56,843 bases of DNA from Nemertoderma westbladi. Its lineage: Eukaryota > Xenacoelomorpha > Nemertodermatida > Nemertodermatidae. The position numbers and the translations under genes are program-made. Positions within the stretch are counted from its first letter, which is position 1. Each line of letters begins with the position of its first letter. Shown here piece after piece: positions 22,301 through 37,300 of this stretch. The notes under the pieces are model-generated. The model was not told where the DNA came from. It did no database searches and saw nothing but the letters and a program-made list of their open reading frames with translations. The stretch covers positions 1 through 56,843 of the forward strand of contig JAUCBJ010001700.1 in the NCBI GenBank assembly GCA_032718475.1, given 5' to 3'.

Positions 22301-25300
22301 ACTAACCTTACATATACCAATAAGTTGTGCGTTCTCTTGACTTCGATCCTGCGGTATTTCCTTACTAACCTTACATATACCAATAAGTTGTGCGTTCTCT
22401 TGACTTCGACCCTGCTGTATTTCCTTACTAACCTTACATACCAATAAGTTGTGCGTTCTCTTGACTTCGACCCAGCGGTATTTCCTTACTAACCTTACAT
22501 ATACCAATAAGTTGTGCGTTCTCTTGACTTCGATCCTGCTGTATTTCCTTACTAACCTTACATATACCAATAAGTTGTGCGTTCTCTTGACTTCGATCCT
22601 GTGGTATTTCCTTACTAACCTTACATATACCAATAAGTTGTGCGTTCTCTTGACTTCGATCCTGCTGTATTTCCTTACTAACCTTACATATACCAATAAG
22701 TTGTGCGTTCTCTTGACTTCGATCCTGTGGTATTTCCTTACTAACCTTACATATACCAATAAGTTGTGCGTTCTCTTGACTTCGATCCTGTGGTATTTCC
22801 TTACTAACCTTACACATACCAATAAGTTGTGCGTTCTCTTGACTTCGATCCTGCTGTATTTCCTTACTAACCTTACATATACCAATAAGTTGTGCGTTCT
22901 CTTGACTTCGATCCTGCTGTATTTCCTTACTAACCTTACATATACCAATAAGTTGTGCGTTCTCTTGACTTCGATCCTGTGGTATTTCCTTACTAACCTT
23001 ACACATACCAATAAGTTGTGCGTTCTCTTGACTTCGATCCTGCTGTATTTCCTTACTAACCTTACATATACCAATAAGTTGTGCGTTCTCTTGACTTCGA
23101 TCCTGCGGTATTTCCTTACTAACCTTACATATACCAATAAGTTGTGTGTTCTCTACTTGACTTCGACCCTGCGGTATTTCCTTACTAACCTTACATATAC
23201 CAATAAGTTGTGCGTCCTCTTGACTTCGATCCTGCTGTATTTCCTTACTAACCTTACATATACCAATAAGTTGTGCGTTCTCTTGACTTCGACCCTGCTG
23301 TATTTCCTTACTAACCTTACATATACCAATAAGTTGTGCGTTCTCTTGACTTCGATCCTGCTGTATTTCCTTACTAACCTTACATATACCAATAAGTTGT
23401 GCGTTCTCTTGACTTCGACCCTGCTGTATTTCCTTACTAACCTTACATATACCAATAAGTTGTGCGTTCTCTTGACTTCGACCCTGCTGTATTTCCTTAC
23501 TAACCTTACATATACCAATAAGTTGTGCGTTCTCTTGACTTCGATCCTGCTGTATTTCCTTACTAACCTTACATATACCAATAAGTTGTGCGTTCTCTTG
23601 ACTTCGACCCTGCGGTATTTCCTTACTAACCTTACATATACCAATAAGTTGTGCGTTCTCTTGACTTCGATCCTGCTGTATTTCCTTACTAACCTTACAT
23701 ATACCAATAAGTTGTGCGTTCTCTTGACTTCAACCCTGCGGTATTTCCTTACTAACCTTACATATACCAATAAGTTGTGCGTTCTCTTGACTTCGATCCT
23801 GCGGTATTTCCTTACTAACCTTACATATACCAATAAGTTGTGCGTTCTCTTGACTTCGATCCTGCTGTATTTCCTTACTAACCTTACATATACCAATAAG
23901 TTGTGCGTTCTCTTGACTTCGATCCTGCGGTATTTCCTTACTAACCTTACATATACCAATAAGTTGTGCGTTCTCTTGACTTCGATCCTGCTGTATTTCC
24001 TTACTAACCTTACATACCAATAAGTTGTGCGTTCTCTTGACTTCGATCCTGCTGTATTTCCTTACTAACCTTACATATACCAATAAGTTGTGCGTTCTCT
24101 TGACTTCGATCCTGCGGTATTTCCTTACTAACCTTACATATACCAATAAGTTGTGCGTTCTCTTGACTTCGATCCTGCGGTATTTCCTTACTAACCTTAC
24201 ATATACCAATAAGTTGTGCGTTCTCTTGACTTCGATCCTGCGGTATTTCCTTACTAACCTTACATACCAATAAGTTGTGCGTTCTCTTGACTTCGATCCT
24301 GCTGTATTTCCTTACTAACCTTACATATACCAATAAGTTGTGCGTTCTCTTGACTTCGACCCTGCGGTATTTCCTTACTAACCTTACACATACCAATAAG
24401 TTGTGCGTTCTCTTGACTTCGACCCTGTGGTATTTCCTTACTAACCTTACATATACCAATAAGTTGTGCGTTCTCTTGACTTCGACCCTGCGGTATTTCC
24501 TTACTAACCTTACATATACCAATAAGTTGTGCGTTCTCTTGACTTCGACCCTGCGGTATTTCCTTACTAACCTTACATATACCAATAAGTTGTGCGTTCT
24601 CTTGACTTCGACCCTGCGGTATTTCCTTACTAACCTTACATATACCAATAAGTTGTGCGTTCTCTTGACTTCGATCCTGCGGTATTTCCTTACTAACCTT
24701 ACATATACCAATAAGTTGTGCGTTCTCTTGACTTCGACCCTGCTGTATTTCCTTACTAACCTTACATATACCAATAAGTTGTGCGTTCTCTTGACTTCGA
24801 CCCTGCTGTATTTCCTTACTAACCTTACATATACCAATAAGTTGTGCGTTCTCTTGACTTCGATCCTGCGGTATTTCCTTACTAACCTTACATATACCAA
24901 TAAGTTATGCGTTCTCTTGACTTCGATCCTGCTCTATTTCCTTACTAACCTTACACATACCAATAAGTTGTGCGTTCTCTTGACTTCGACCCTGCGGTAT
25001 TTCCTTACTAACCTTACATACCAATAAGTTGTGCGTTCTCTTGACTTCGACCCTGCGGTATTTCCTTACTAACCTTACATATACCAATAAGTTGTGCGTT
25101 CTCTTGACTTCGATCCTGCGGTATTTCCTTACTAACCTTACATATACCAATAAGTTGTGCGTTCTCTTGACTTCGATCCTGCGGTATTTCCTTACTAACC
25201 TTACATATACCAATAAGTTGTGCGTTCTCTTGACTTCGACCCTGTGGTATTTCCTTACTAACCTTACATATACCAATAAGTTGTGCGTTCTCTTGACTTC

Positions 25301-28300
25301 GACCCTGTGGTATTTCCTTACTAACCTTACATATACCAATAAGTTGTGCGTTCTCTTGACTTCGACCCTGTGGTATTTCCTTACTAACCTTACATATACC
25401 AATAAGTTGTGCGTTCTCTTGACTTCGATCCTGCTCTATTTCCTTACTAACCTTACATATACCAATAAGTTGTGCGTTCTCTTGACTTCGACCCTGTGGT
25501 ATTTCCTTACTAACCTTACATATACCAATAAGTTGTGCGTTCTCTTGACTTCGATCCTGTGGTATTTCCTTACTAACCTTACATATACCAATAAGTTGTG
25601 CGTTCTCTTGACTTCGATCCTGTGGTATTTCCTTACTAACCTTACATATACCAATAAGTTGTGCGTTCTCTTGACTTCGACCCTGCGGTATTTCCTTACT
25701 AACCTTACATATACCAATAAGTTGTGCGTTCTCTTGACTTCGACCCTGTGGTATTTCCTTACTAACCTTACATATACCAATAAGTTGTGCGTTCTCTTGA
25801 CTTCGATCCTGCTCTATTTCCTTACTAACCTTACATATACCAATAAGTTGTGCGTTCTCTTGACTTCGACCCTGTGGTATTTCCTTACTAACCTTACATA
25901 TACCAATAAGTTGTGCGTTCTCTTGACTTCGACCCTGTGGTATTTCCTTACTAACCTTACATATACCAATAAGTTGTGCGTTCTCTTGACTTCGACCCTG
26001 CGGTATTTCCTTACTAACCTTACATATACCAATAAGTTGTGCGTTCTCTTGACTTCGATCCTGCGGTATTTCCTTACTAACCTTACATATACCAATAAGT
26101 TGTGCGTTCTCTTGACTTCGACCCTGCGGTATTTCCTTACTAACCTTACATATACCAATAAGTTGTGCGTTCTCTTGACTTCGATCCTGCGGTATTTCCT
26201 TACTAACCTTACATATACCAATAAGTTGTGCGTTCTCTTGACTTCGACCCTGCGGTATTTCCTTACTAACCTTACATATACCAATAAGTTGTGCGTTCTC
26301 TTGACTTCGATCCTGCTCTATTTCCTTACTAACCTTACACATACCAATAAGTTGTGCGTTCTCTTGACTTCGACCCTGTGGTATTTCCTTACTAACCTTA
26401 CATATACCAATAAGTTGTGCGTTCTCTTGACTTCGACCCTGCGGTATTTCCTTACTAACCTTACATATACCAATAAGTTGTGCGTTCTCTTGACTTCGAC
26501 CCTGCGGTATTTCCTTACTAACCTTACATATACCAATAAGTTGTGCGTTCTCTTGACTTCGACCCTGCGGTATTTCCTTACTAACCTTACATATACCAAT
26601 AAGTTGTGCGTTCTCTTGACTTCGATCCTGCGGTATTTCCTTACTAACCTTACATATACCAATAAGTTGTGCGTTCTCTTGACTTCGATCCTGTGGTATT
26701 TCCTTACTAACCTTACATATACCAATAAGTTGTGCGTTCTCTTGACTTCGACCCTGCTGTATTTCCTTACTAACCTTACATATACCAATAAGTTGTGCGT
26801 TCTCTTGACTTCGATCCTGCGGTATTTCCTTACTAACCTTACATATACCAATAAGTTATGCGTTCTCTTGACTTCGATCCTGCTCTATTTCCTTACTAAC
26901 CTTACACATACCAATAAGTTGTGCGTTCTCTTGACTTCGACCCTGCGGTATTTCCTTACTAACCTTACATATACCAATAAGTTATGCGTTCTCTTGACTT
27001 CGAACCTGCGGTATTTCCTTACTAACCTTACATATACCAATAAGTTGTGCGTTCTCTTGACTTCGACCCTGCGGTATTTCCTTACTAACCTTACATATAC
27101 CAATAAGTTATGCGTTCTCTTGACTTCGACCCTGCGGTATTTCCTTACTAACCTTACATATACCAATAAGTTGTGCGTTCTCTTGACTTCGACCCTGCTG
27201 TATTTCCTTACTAACCTTACATATACCAATAAGTTGTGCGTTCTCTTGACTTCGATCCTGCGGTATTTCCTTACTAACCTTACATATACCAATAAGTTAT
27301 GCGTTCTCTTGACTTCGACCCTGCGGTATTTCCTTACTAACCTTACATATACCAATAAGTTGTGCGTTCTCTTGACTTCGATCCTGCTGTATTTCCTTAC
27401 TAACCTTACATATACCAATAAGTTGTGCGTTCTCTTGACTTCGATCCTGTGGTATTTCCTTACTAACCTTACATATACCAATAAGTTGTGCGTTCTCTTG
27501 ACTTCGATCCTGCTGTATTTCCTTACTAACCTTACATATACCAATAAGTTGTGCGTTCTCTTGACTTCGATCCTGTGGTATTTCCTTACTAACCTTACAT
27601 ATACCAATAAGTTGTGCGTTCTCTTGACTTCGATCCTGTGGTATTTCCTTACTAACCTTACACATACCAATAAGTTGTGCGTTCTCTTGACTTCGATCCT
27701 GCTGTATTTCCTTACTAACCTTACATATACCAATAAGTTGTGCGTTCTCTTGACTTCGATCCTGCTGTATTTCCTTACTAACCTTACATATACCAATAAG
27801 TTGTGCGTTCTCTTGACTTCGATCCTGTGGTATTTCCTTACTAACCTTACACATACCAATAAGTTGTGCGTTCTCTTGACTTCGATCCTGCTGTATTTCC
27901 TTACTAACCTTACATATACCAATAAGTTGTGCGTTCTCTTGACTTCGATCCTGCTGTATTTCCTTACTAACCTTACATATACCAATAAGTTGTGCGTTCT
28001 CTTGACTTCGACCCTGCGGTATTTCCTTACTAACCTTACATATACCAATAAGTTGTGCGTTCTCTTGACTTCGATCCTGCTGTATTTCCTTACTAACCTT
28101 ACATATACCAATAAGTTGTGCGTTCTCTTGACTTCGACCCTGCTGTATTTCCTTACTAACCTTACATACCAATAAGTTGTGCGTTCTCTTGACTTCGACC
28201 CTGCGGTATTTCCTTACTAACCTTACATATACCAATAAGTTGTGCGTTCTCTTGACTTCGATCCTGCTGTATTTCCTTACTAACCTTACATATACCAATA

Positions 28301-31300
28301 AGTTGTGCGTTCTCTTGACTTCGATCCTGTGGTATTTCCTTACTAACCTTACATATACCAATAAGTTGTGCGTTCTCTTGACTTCGATCCTGCTGTATTT
28401 CCTTACTAACCTTACATATACCAATAAGTTGTGCGTTCTCTTGACTACGATCCTGTGGTATTTCCTTACTAACCTTACATATACCAATAAGTTGTGCGTT
28501 CTCTTGACTTCGATCCTGCTGTATTTCCTTACTAACCTTACATATACCAATAAGTTGTGCGTTCTCTTGACTTCGACCCTGCGGTATTTCCTTACTAACC
28601 TTACATATACCAATAAGTTGTGCGTTCTCTTGACTTCGATCCTGCGGTATTTCCTTACTAACCTTACATATACCAATAAGTTGTGCGTTCTCTTGACTTC
28701 AACCCTGCGGTATTTCCTTACTAACCTTACATATACCAATAAGTTGTGCGTTCTCTTGACTTCGATCCTGCTGTATTTCCTTACTAACCTTACATATACC
28801 AATAAGTTGTGCGTTCTCTTGACTTCGATCCTGCTGTATTTCCTTACTAACCTTACATATACCAATAAGTTGTGCGTTCTCTTGACTTCGACCCTGCGGT
28901 ATTTCCTTACTAACCTTACATATACCAATAAGTTGTGAGTTCTCTTGACTTCGATCCTGCTGTATTTCCTTACTAACCTTACATATACCAATAAGTTGTG
29001 CGTTCTCTTGACTTCGATCCTGTGGTATTTCCTTACTAACCTTACATATACCAATAAGTTGTGCGTTCTCTTGACTTCGACCCTGCGGTATTTCCTTACT
29101 AACCTTACATATACCAATAAGTTGTGCGTTCTCTTGACTTCGATCCTGCTTTATTTCCTTACTAACCTTACATACCAATAAGTTGTGCGTTCTCTTGACT
29201 TCGATCCTGCTTTATTTCCTTACTAACCTTACATATACCAATAAGTTGTGCGTTCTCTTGACTTCGACCCTGCGGTATTTCCTTACTAACCTTACATACC
29301 AATAAGTTGTGCGTTCTCTTGACTTCGATCCTGCGGTATTTCCTTACTAACCTTACATATACCAATAAGTTGTGCGTTCTCTTGACTTCGACCCTGCGGT
29401 ATTTCCTTACTAACCTTACATATACCAATAAGTTGTGCGTTCTCTTGACTTCGATCCTGCGGTATTTCCTTACTAACCTTACATATACCAATAAGTTGTG
29501 CGTTCTCTTGACTTCGATCCTGCTGTATTTCCTTACTAACCTTACATACCAATAAGTTGTGCGTTCTCTTGACTTTGATCCTGTGGTATTTCCTTACTAA
29601 CCTTACATATACCAATAAGTTGTGCGTTCTCTTGACTTCGATCCTGCTTTATTTCCTTACTAACCTTACATATACCAATAAGTTGTGCGTTCTCTTGACT
29701 TCGACCCTGCGGTATTTCCTTACTAACCTTACATACCAATAAGTTGTGCGTTCTCTTGACTTCGACCCTGCGGTATTTCCTTACTAACCTTACATACCAA
29801 TAAGTTGTGCGTTCTCTTGACTTTGATCCTGTGGTATTTCCTTACTAACCTTACATATACCAATAAGTTGTGCGTTCTCTTGACTTCGATCCTGCTTTAT
29901 TTCCTTACTAACCTTACATATACCAATAAGTTGTGCGTTCTCTTGACTTCGATCCTGCTCTATTTCCTTACTAACCTTACATATACCAATAAGTTGTGCG
30001 TTCTCTTGACTTCGATCCTGCGGTATTTCCTTACTAACCTTACATATACCAATAAGTTGTGCGTTCTCTTGACTTCGATCCTGCTGTATTTCCTTACTAA
30101 CCTTACATACCAATAAGTTGTGCGTTCTCTTGACTTTGATCCTGTGGTATTTCCTTACTAACCTTACATATACCAATAAGTTGTGCGTTCTCTTGACTTC
30201 GACCCTGCGGTATTTCCTTACTAACCTTACATACCAATAAGTTGTGCGTTCTCTTGACTTCGATCCTGCGGTATTTCCTTACTAACCTTACATATACCAA
30301 TAAGTTGTGCGTTCTCTTGACTTCGACCCTGCGGTATTTCCTTACTAACCTTACATATACCAATAAGTTGTGCGTTCTCTTGACTTCGATCCTGCGGTAT
30401 TTCCTTACTAACCTTACATATACCAATAAGTTGTGCGTTCTCTTGACTTCGACCCTGCGGTATTTCCTTACTAACCTTACATATACCAATAAGTTGTGCG
30501 TTCTCTTGACTTCGATCCTGCGGTATTTCCTTACTAACCTTACATATACCAATAAGTTGTGCGTTCTCTTGACTTCGATCCTGCGGTATTTCCTTACTAA
30601 CCTTACATATACCAATAAGTTGTGCGTTCTCTTGACTTCGATCCTGCTTTATTTCCTTACTAACCTTACATATACCAATAAGTTGTGCGTTCTCTTGACT
30701 TCGACCCTGCTGTATTTCCTTACTAACCTTACATACCAATAAGTTGTGCGTTCTCTTGACTTTGATCCTGTGGTATTTCCTTACTAACCTTACATATACC
30801 AATAAGTTGTGCGTTCTCTTGACTTCGATCCTGCGGTATTTCCTTACTAACCTTACATATACCAATAAGTTGTGCGTTCTCTTGACTTCGACCCTGTGGT
30901 ATTTCCTTACTTACCTTACATATACCAATAAGTTGTGCGTTCTCTTGACTTCGATCCTGCGGTATTTCCTTACTAACCTTACATATACCAATAAGTTGTG
31001 CGTTCTCTTGACTTCGACCCTGCGGTATTTCCTTACTAACCTTACATACCAATAAGTTGTGCGTTCTCTTGACTTCGACCCTGCGGTATTTCCTTACTAA
31101 CCTTACATATACCAATAAGTTGTGCGTTCTCTTGACTTCGATCCTGCGGTATTTCCTTACTAACCTTACATATACCAATAAGTTGTGCGTTCTCTTGACT
31201 TCGATCCTGCGGTATTTCCTTACTAACCTTACATATACCAATAAGTTGTGCGTTCTCTTGACTTCGACCCTGCGGTATTTCCTTACTAACCTTACATATA

Positions 31301-34300
31301 CCAATAAGTTGTGCGTTCTCTTGACTTCGATCCTGCGGTATTTCCTTACTAACCTTACATATACCAATAAGTTGTGCGTTCTCTTGACTTCGATCCTGCT
31401 GTATTTCCTTACTAACCTTACATATACCAATAAGTTGTGCGTTCTCTTGACTTCGATCCTGCTGTATTTCCTTACTAACCTTACATATACCAATAAGTTG
31501 TGCGTTCTCTTGACTTCGATCCTGCTGTATTTCCTTACTAACCTTACATATACCAATAAGTTGTGCGTTCTCTTGACTTCGACCCTGCGGTATTTCCTTA
31601 CTAACCTTACATATACCAATAAGTTGTGCGTTCTCTTGACTTCGACCCTGCGGTATTTCCTTACTAACCTTACATATACCAATAAGTTGTGCGTTCTCTT
31701 GACTTCGACCCTGCGGTATTTCCTTACTAACCTTACATATACCAATAAGTTGTGCGTTCTCTTGACTTCGATCCTGCTTTATTTCCTTACTAACCTTACA
31801 TACCAATAAGTTGTGCGTTCTCTTGACTTCGATCCAGCTGTATTTCCTTACTAACCTTACATATACCAATAAGTTGTGCGTCCTCTTGACTTCGATCCTG
31901 CGGTATTTCCTTACTAACCTTACATATACCAATAAGTTGTGCGTTCTCTTGACTTCGATCCTGCGGTATTTCCTTACTAACCTTACATATACCAATAAGT
32001 TGTGCGTTCTCTTGACTTCGACCCTGCGGTATTTCCTTACTAACCTTACATATACCAATAAGTTGTGCGTTCTCTTGACTTCGATCCTGCGGTATTTCCT
32101 TACTAACCTTACATATACCAATAAGTTGTGCGTTCTCTTGACTTCGATCCTGCGGTATTTCCTTACTAACCTTACATATACCAATAAGTTGTGCGTTCTC
32201 TTGACTTCAATCCTGCTGTATTTCCTTACTAACCTTACATATACCAATAAGTTGTGCGTTCTCTTGACTTCGATCCTGCTGTATTTCCTTACTAACCTTA
32301 CATATACCAATAAGTTGTGCGTTCTCTTGACTTCGACCCTGCGGTATTTCCTTACTAACCTTACATATACCAATAAGTTGTGCGTTCTCTTGACTTCGAC
32401 CCTGCGGTATTTCCTTACTAACCTTACATATACCAATAAGTTGTGCGTTCTCTTGACTTCGATCCTGCGGTATTTCCTTACTAACCTTACATATACCAAT
32501 AAGTTGTGCGTTCTCTTGACTTCGATCCTGCTGTAGTATTTCCTTACTAACCTTACATATACCAATAAGTTGTGCGTTCTCTTGACTTCGACCCTGCGGT
32601 ATTTCCTTACTAACCTTACATATACCAATAAGTTGTGCGTTCTCTTGACTTCGACCCTGCGGTATTTCCTTACTAACCTTACATATACCAATAAGTTGTG
32701 CGTTCTCTTGACTTCGACCCTGCGGTATTTCCTTACTAACCTTACATATACCAATAAGTTGTGCGTTCTCTTGACTTCGACCCTGCGGTATTTCCTTACT
32801 AACCTTACATATACCAATAAGTTGTGCGTTCTCTTGACTTCGACCCTGCGGTATTTCCTTACTAACCTTACATATACCAATAAGTTGTGCGTTCTCTTGA
32901 CTTCGATCCTGCTCTATTTCCTTACTAACCTTACACATACCAATAAGTTGTGCGTTCTCTTGACTTCGACCCTGCGGTATTTCCTTACTAACCTTACATA
33001 TACCAATAAGTTGTGCGTTCTCTTGACTTCGACCCTGCGGTATTTCCTTACTAACCTTACATACCAATAAGTTGTGCGTTCTCTTGACTTCGACCCTGCG
33101 GTATTTCCTTACTAACCTTACATATACCAATAAGTTGTGCGTTCTCTTGACTTCGACCCTGTGGTATTTCCTTACTAACCTTACATATACCAATAAGTTG
33201 TGCGTTCTCTTGACTTCGATCCTGCTTTATTTACTTACTAACCTTACATACCAATAAGTTGTGCGTTCTCTTGACTTCGATCCTGCGGTATTTCCTTACT
33301 AACCTTACATATACCAATAAGTTGTGCGTTCTCTTGACTTCGATCCTGCTTTATTTCCTTACTAACCTTACATATACCAATAAGTTGTGCGTTCTCTTGA
33401 CTTCGACCCTGCGGTATTTCCTTACTAACCTTACATATACCAATAAGTTGTGCGTTCTCTTGACTTCGATCCTGCGGTATTTCCTTACTAACCTTACATA
33501 TACCAATAAGTTGTGCGTTCTCTTGACTTCGATCCTGCTGTAGTATTTCCTTACTAACCTTACATATACCAATAAGTTGTGCGTTCTCTTGACTTCGACC
33601 CTGCGGTATTTCCTTACTAACCTTACATATACCAATAAGTTGTGCGTTCTCTTGACTTCGACCCTGCGGTATTTCCTTACTAACCTTACATATACCAATA
33701 AGTTGTGCGTTCTCTTGACTTCGACCCTGCGGTATTTCCTTACTAACCTTACATATACCAATAAGTTGTGCGTTCTCTTGACTTCGACCCTGCGGTATTT
33801 CCTTACTAACCTTACATATACCAATAAGTTGTGCGTTCTCTTGACTTCGACCCTGCGGTATTTCCTTACTAACCTTACATATACCAATAAGTTGTGCGTT
33901 CTCTTGACTTCGATCCTGCTCTATTTCCTTACTAACCTTACACATACCAATAAGTTGTGCGTTCTCTTGACTTCGACCCTGCGGTATTTCCTTACTAACC
34001 TTACATATACCAATAAGTTGTGCGTTCTCTTGACTTCGACCCTGCGGTATTTCCTTACTAACCTTACATACCAATAAGTTGTGCGTTCTCTTGACTTCGA
34101 CCCTGCGGTATTTCCTTACTAACCTTACATATACCAATAAGTTGTGCGTTCTCTTGACTTCGATCCTGCTTTATTTCCTTACTAACCTTACATATACCAA
34201 TAAGTTGTGCGTTCTCTTGACTTCGACCCTGCGGTATTTCCTTACTAACCTTACATATACCAATAAGTTGTGCGTTCTCTTGACTTCGACCCTGTGGTAT

Positions 34301-37300
34301 TTCCTTACTAACCTTACATATACCAATAAGTTGTGCGTTCTCTTGACTTCGATCCTGCTTTATTTCCTTACTAACCTTACATACCAATAAGTTGTGCGTT
34401 CTCTTGACTTCGATCCTGCGGTATTTCCTTACTAACCTTACATATACCAATAAGTTGTGCGTTCTCTTGACTTCGATCCTGCTTTATTTCCTTACTAACC
34501 TTACATATACCAATAAGTTGTGCGTTCTCTTGACTTCGACCCTGCGGTATTTCCTTACTAACCTTACATATACCAATAAGTTGTGCGTTCTCTTGACTTC
34601 GATCCTGCTTTATTTCCTTACTAACCTTACATACCAATAAGTTGTGCGTTCTCTTGACTTCGATCCTGCGGTATTTCCTTACTAACCTTACATATACCAA
34701 TAAGTTGTGCGTTCTCTTGACTTCGATCCTGCGGTATTTCCTTACTAACCTTACATATACCAATAAGTTGTGCGTTCTCTTGACTTCGACCCTGCGGTAT
34801 TTCCTTACTAACCTTACATATACCAATAAGTTGTGCGTTCTCTTGACTTCGACCCTGCGGTATTTCCTTACTAACCTTACATATACCAATAAGTTGTGCG
34901 TTCTCTTGACTTCGACCCTGCGGTATTTCCTTACTAACCTTACATATACCAATAAGTTGTGCGTTCTCTTGACTTCGATCCTGCGGTATTTCCTTACTAA
35001 CCTTACATATACCAATAAGTTGTGCGTTCTCTTGACTTCGATCCTGCTGTATTTCCTTACTAACCTTACATATACCAATAAGTTGTGCGTTCTCTTGACT
35101 TCGACCCTGCGGTATTTCCTTACTAACCTTACATATACCAATAAGTTGTGCGTTCTCTTGACTTCGACCCTGCGGTATTTCCTTACTAACCTTACATATA
35201 CCAATAAGTTGTGCGTTCTCTTGACTTCGATCCTGCTCTATTTCCTTACTAACCTTACATATACCAATAAGTTGTGCGTTCTCTTGACTTCGACCCTGCG
35301 GTATTTCCTTACTAACCTTACATATACCAATAAGTTGTGCGTTCTCTTGACTTCGATCCTGCTCTATTTCCTTACTAACCTTACATATACCAATAAGTTG
35401 TGCGTTCTCTTGACTTCGATCCTGCTCTATTTCCTTACTAACCTTACATATACCAATAAGTTGTGCGTTCTCTTGACTTCGATCCTGCGGTATTTCCTTA
35501 CTAACCTTACATATACCAATAAGTTGTGCGTTCTCTTGACTTCGACCCTGCGGTATTTCCTTACTAACCTTACATATACCAATAAGTTGTGCGTTCTCTT
35601 GACTTCGATCCTGCTCTATTTCCTTACTAACCTTACATATACCAATAAGTTGTGCGTTCTCTTGACTTCGACCCTGCGGTATTTCCTTACTAACCTTACA
35701 TACCAATAAGTTGTGCGTTCTCTTGACTTCGACCCTGTGGTATTTCCTTACTAACCTTACATATACCAATAAGTTGTGCGTTCTCTTGACTTCGACCCTG
35801 CGGTATTTCCTTACTAACCTTACATATACCAATAAGTTGTGCGTTCTCTTGACTTCGATCCTGCTGTATTTCCTTACTAACCTTACATATACCAATAAGT
35901 TGTGCGTTCTCTTGACTTCGATCCTGTGGTATTTCCTTACTAACCTTACATATACCAATAAGTTGTGCGTTCTCTTGACTTCGACCCTGCGGTATTTCCT
36001 TACTAACCTTACATATACCAATAAGTTGTGCGTTCTCTTGACTTCGATCCTGCGGTATTTCCTTACTAACCTTACATATACCAATAAGTTGTGCGTTCTC
36101 TTGACTTCGATCCTGCGGTATTTCCTTACTAACCTTACATATACCAATAAGTTGTGCGTTCTCTTGACTTCGACCCTGCGGTATTTCCTTACTAACCTTA
36201 CATATACCAATAAGTTGTGCGTTCTCTTGACTTCGACCCTGCGGTATTTCCTTACTAACCTTACATATACCAATAAGTTGTGCGTTCTCTTGACTTCGAT
36301 CCTGCGGTATTTCCTTACTAACCTTACACATACCAATAAGTTGTGCGTTCTCTTGACTTCGACCCTGCTGTATTTCCTTACTAACCTTACATATACCAAT
36401 AAGTTGTGCGTTCTCTTGACTTCGACCCTGCGGTATTTCCTTACTAACCTTACATATACCAATAAGTTGTGCGTTCTCTTGACTTCGATCCTGCTCTATT
36501 TCCTTACTAACCTTACATATACCAATAAGTTGTGCGTTCTCTTGACTTCGATCCTGTGGTATTTCCTTACTAACCTTACATATACCAATAAGTTGTGCGT
36601 TCTCTTGACTTCGATCCTGCGGTATTTCCTTACTAACCTTACATATACCAATAAGTTGTGCGTTCTCTTGACTTCGACCCTGCGGTATTTCCTTACTAAC
36701 CTTACATATATCAATAAGTTGTGCGTTCTCTTGACTTCGATCCTGCTGTATTTCCTTACTAACCTTACATACCAATAAGTTGTGCGTTCTCTTGACTTCG
36801 ACCCTGCGGTATTTCCTTACTAACCTTACATATACCAATAAGTTGTGCGTTCTCTTGACTTCGATCCTGCTCTATTTCCTTACTAACCTTACATACCAAT
36901 AAGTTGTGCGTTCTCTTGACTTCGATCCTGCGGTATTTCCTTACTAACCTTACATATACCAATAAGTTGTGCGTTCTCTTGACTTCGATCCTGCTGTATT
37001 TCCTTACTAACCTTACATATACCAATAAGTTGTGCGTTCTCTTGACTTCGACCCTGCGGTATTTCCTTACTAACCTTACATATACCAATAAGTTGTGCGT
37101 CCTCTTGACTTCGATCCTGCGGTATTTCCTTACTAACCTTACATATACCAATAAGTTGTGCGTTCTCTTGACTTCGATCCTGCTCTATTTCCTTACTAAC
37201 CTTACATACCAATAAGTTGTGCGTTCTCTTGACTTCGATCCTGCTGTATTTCCTTACTAACCTTACATATACCAATAAGTTGTGCGTTCTCTTGACTTCG

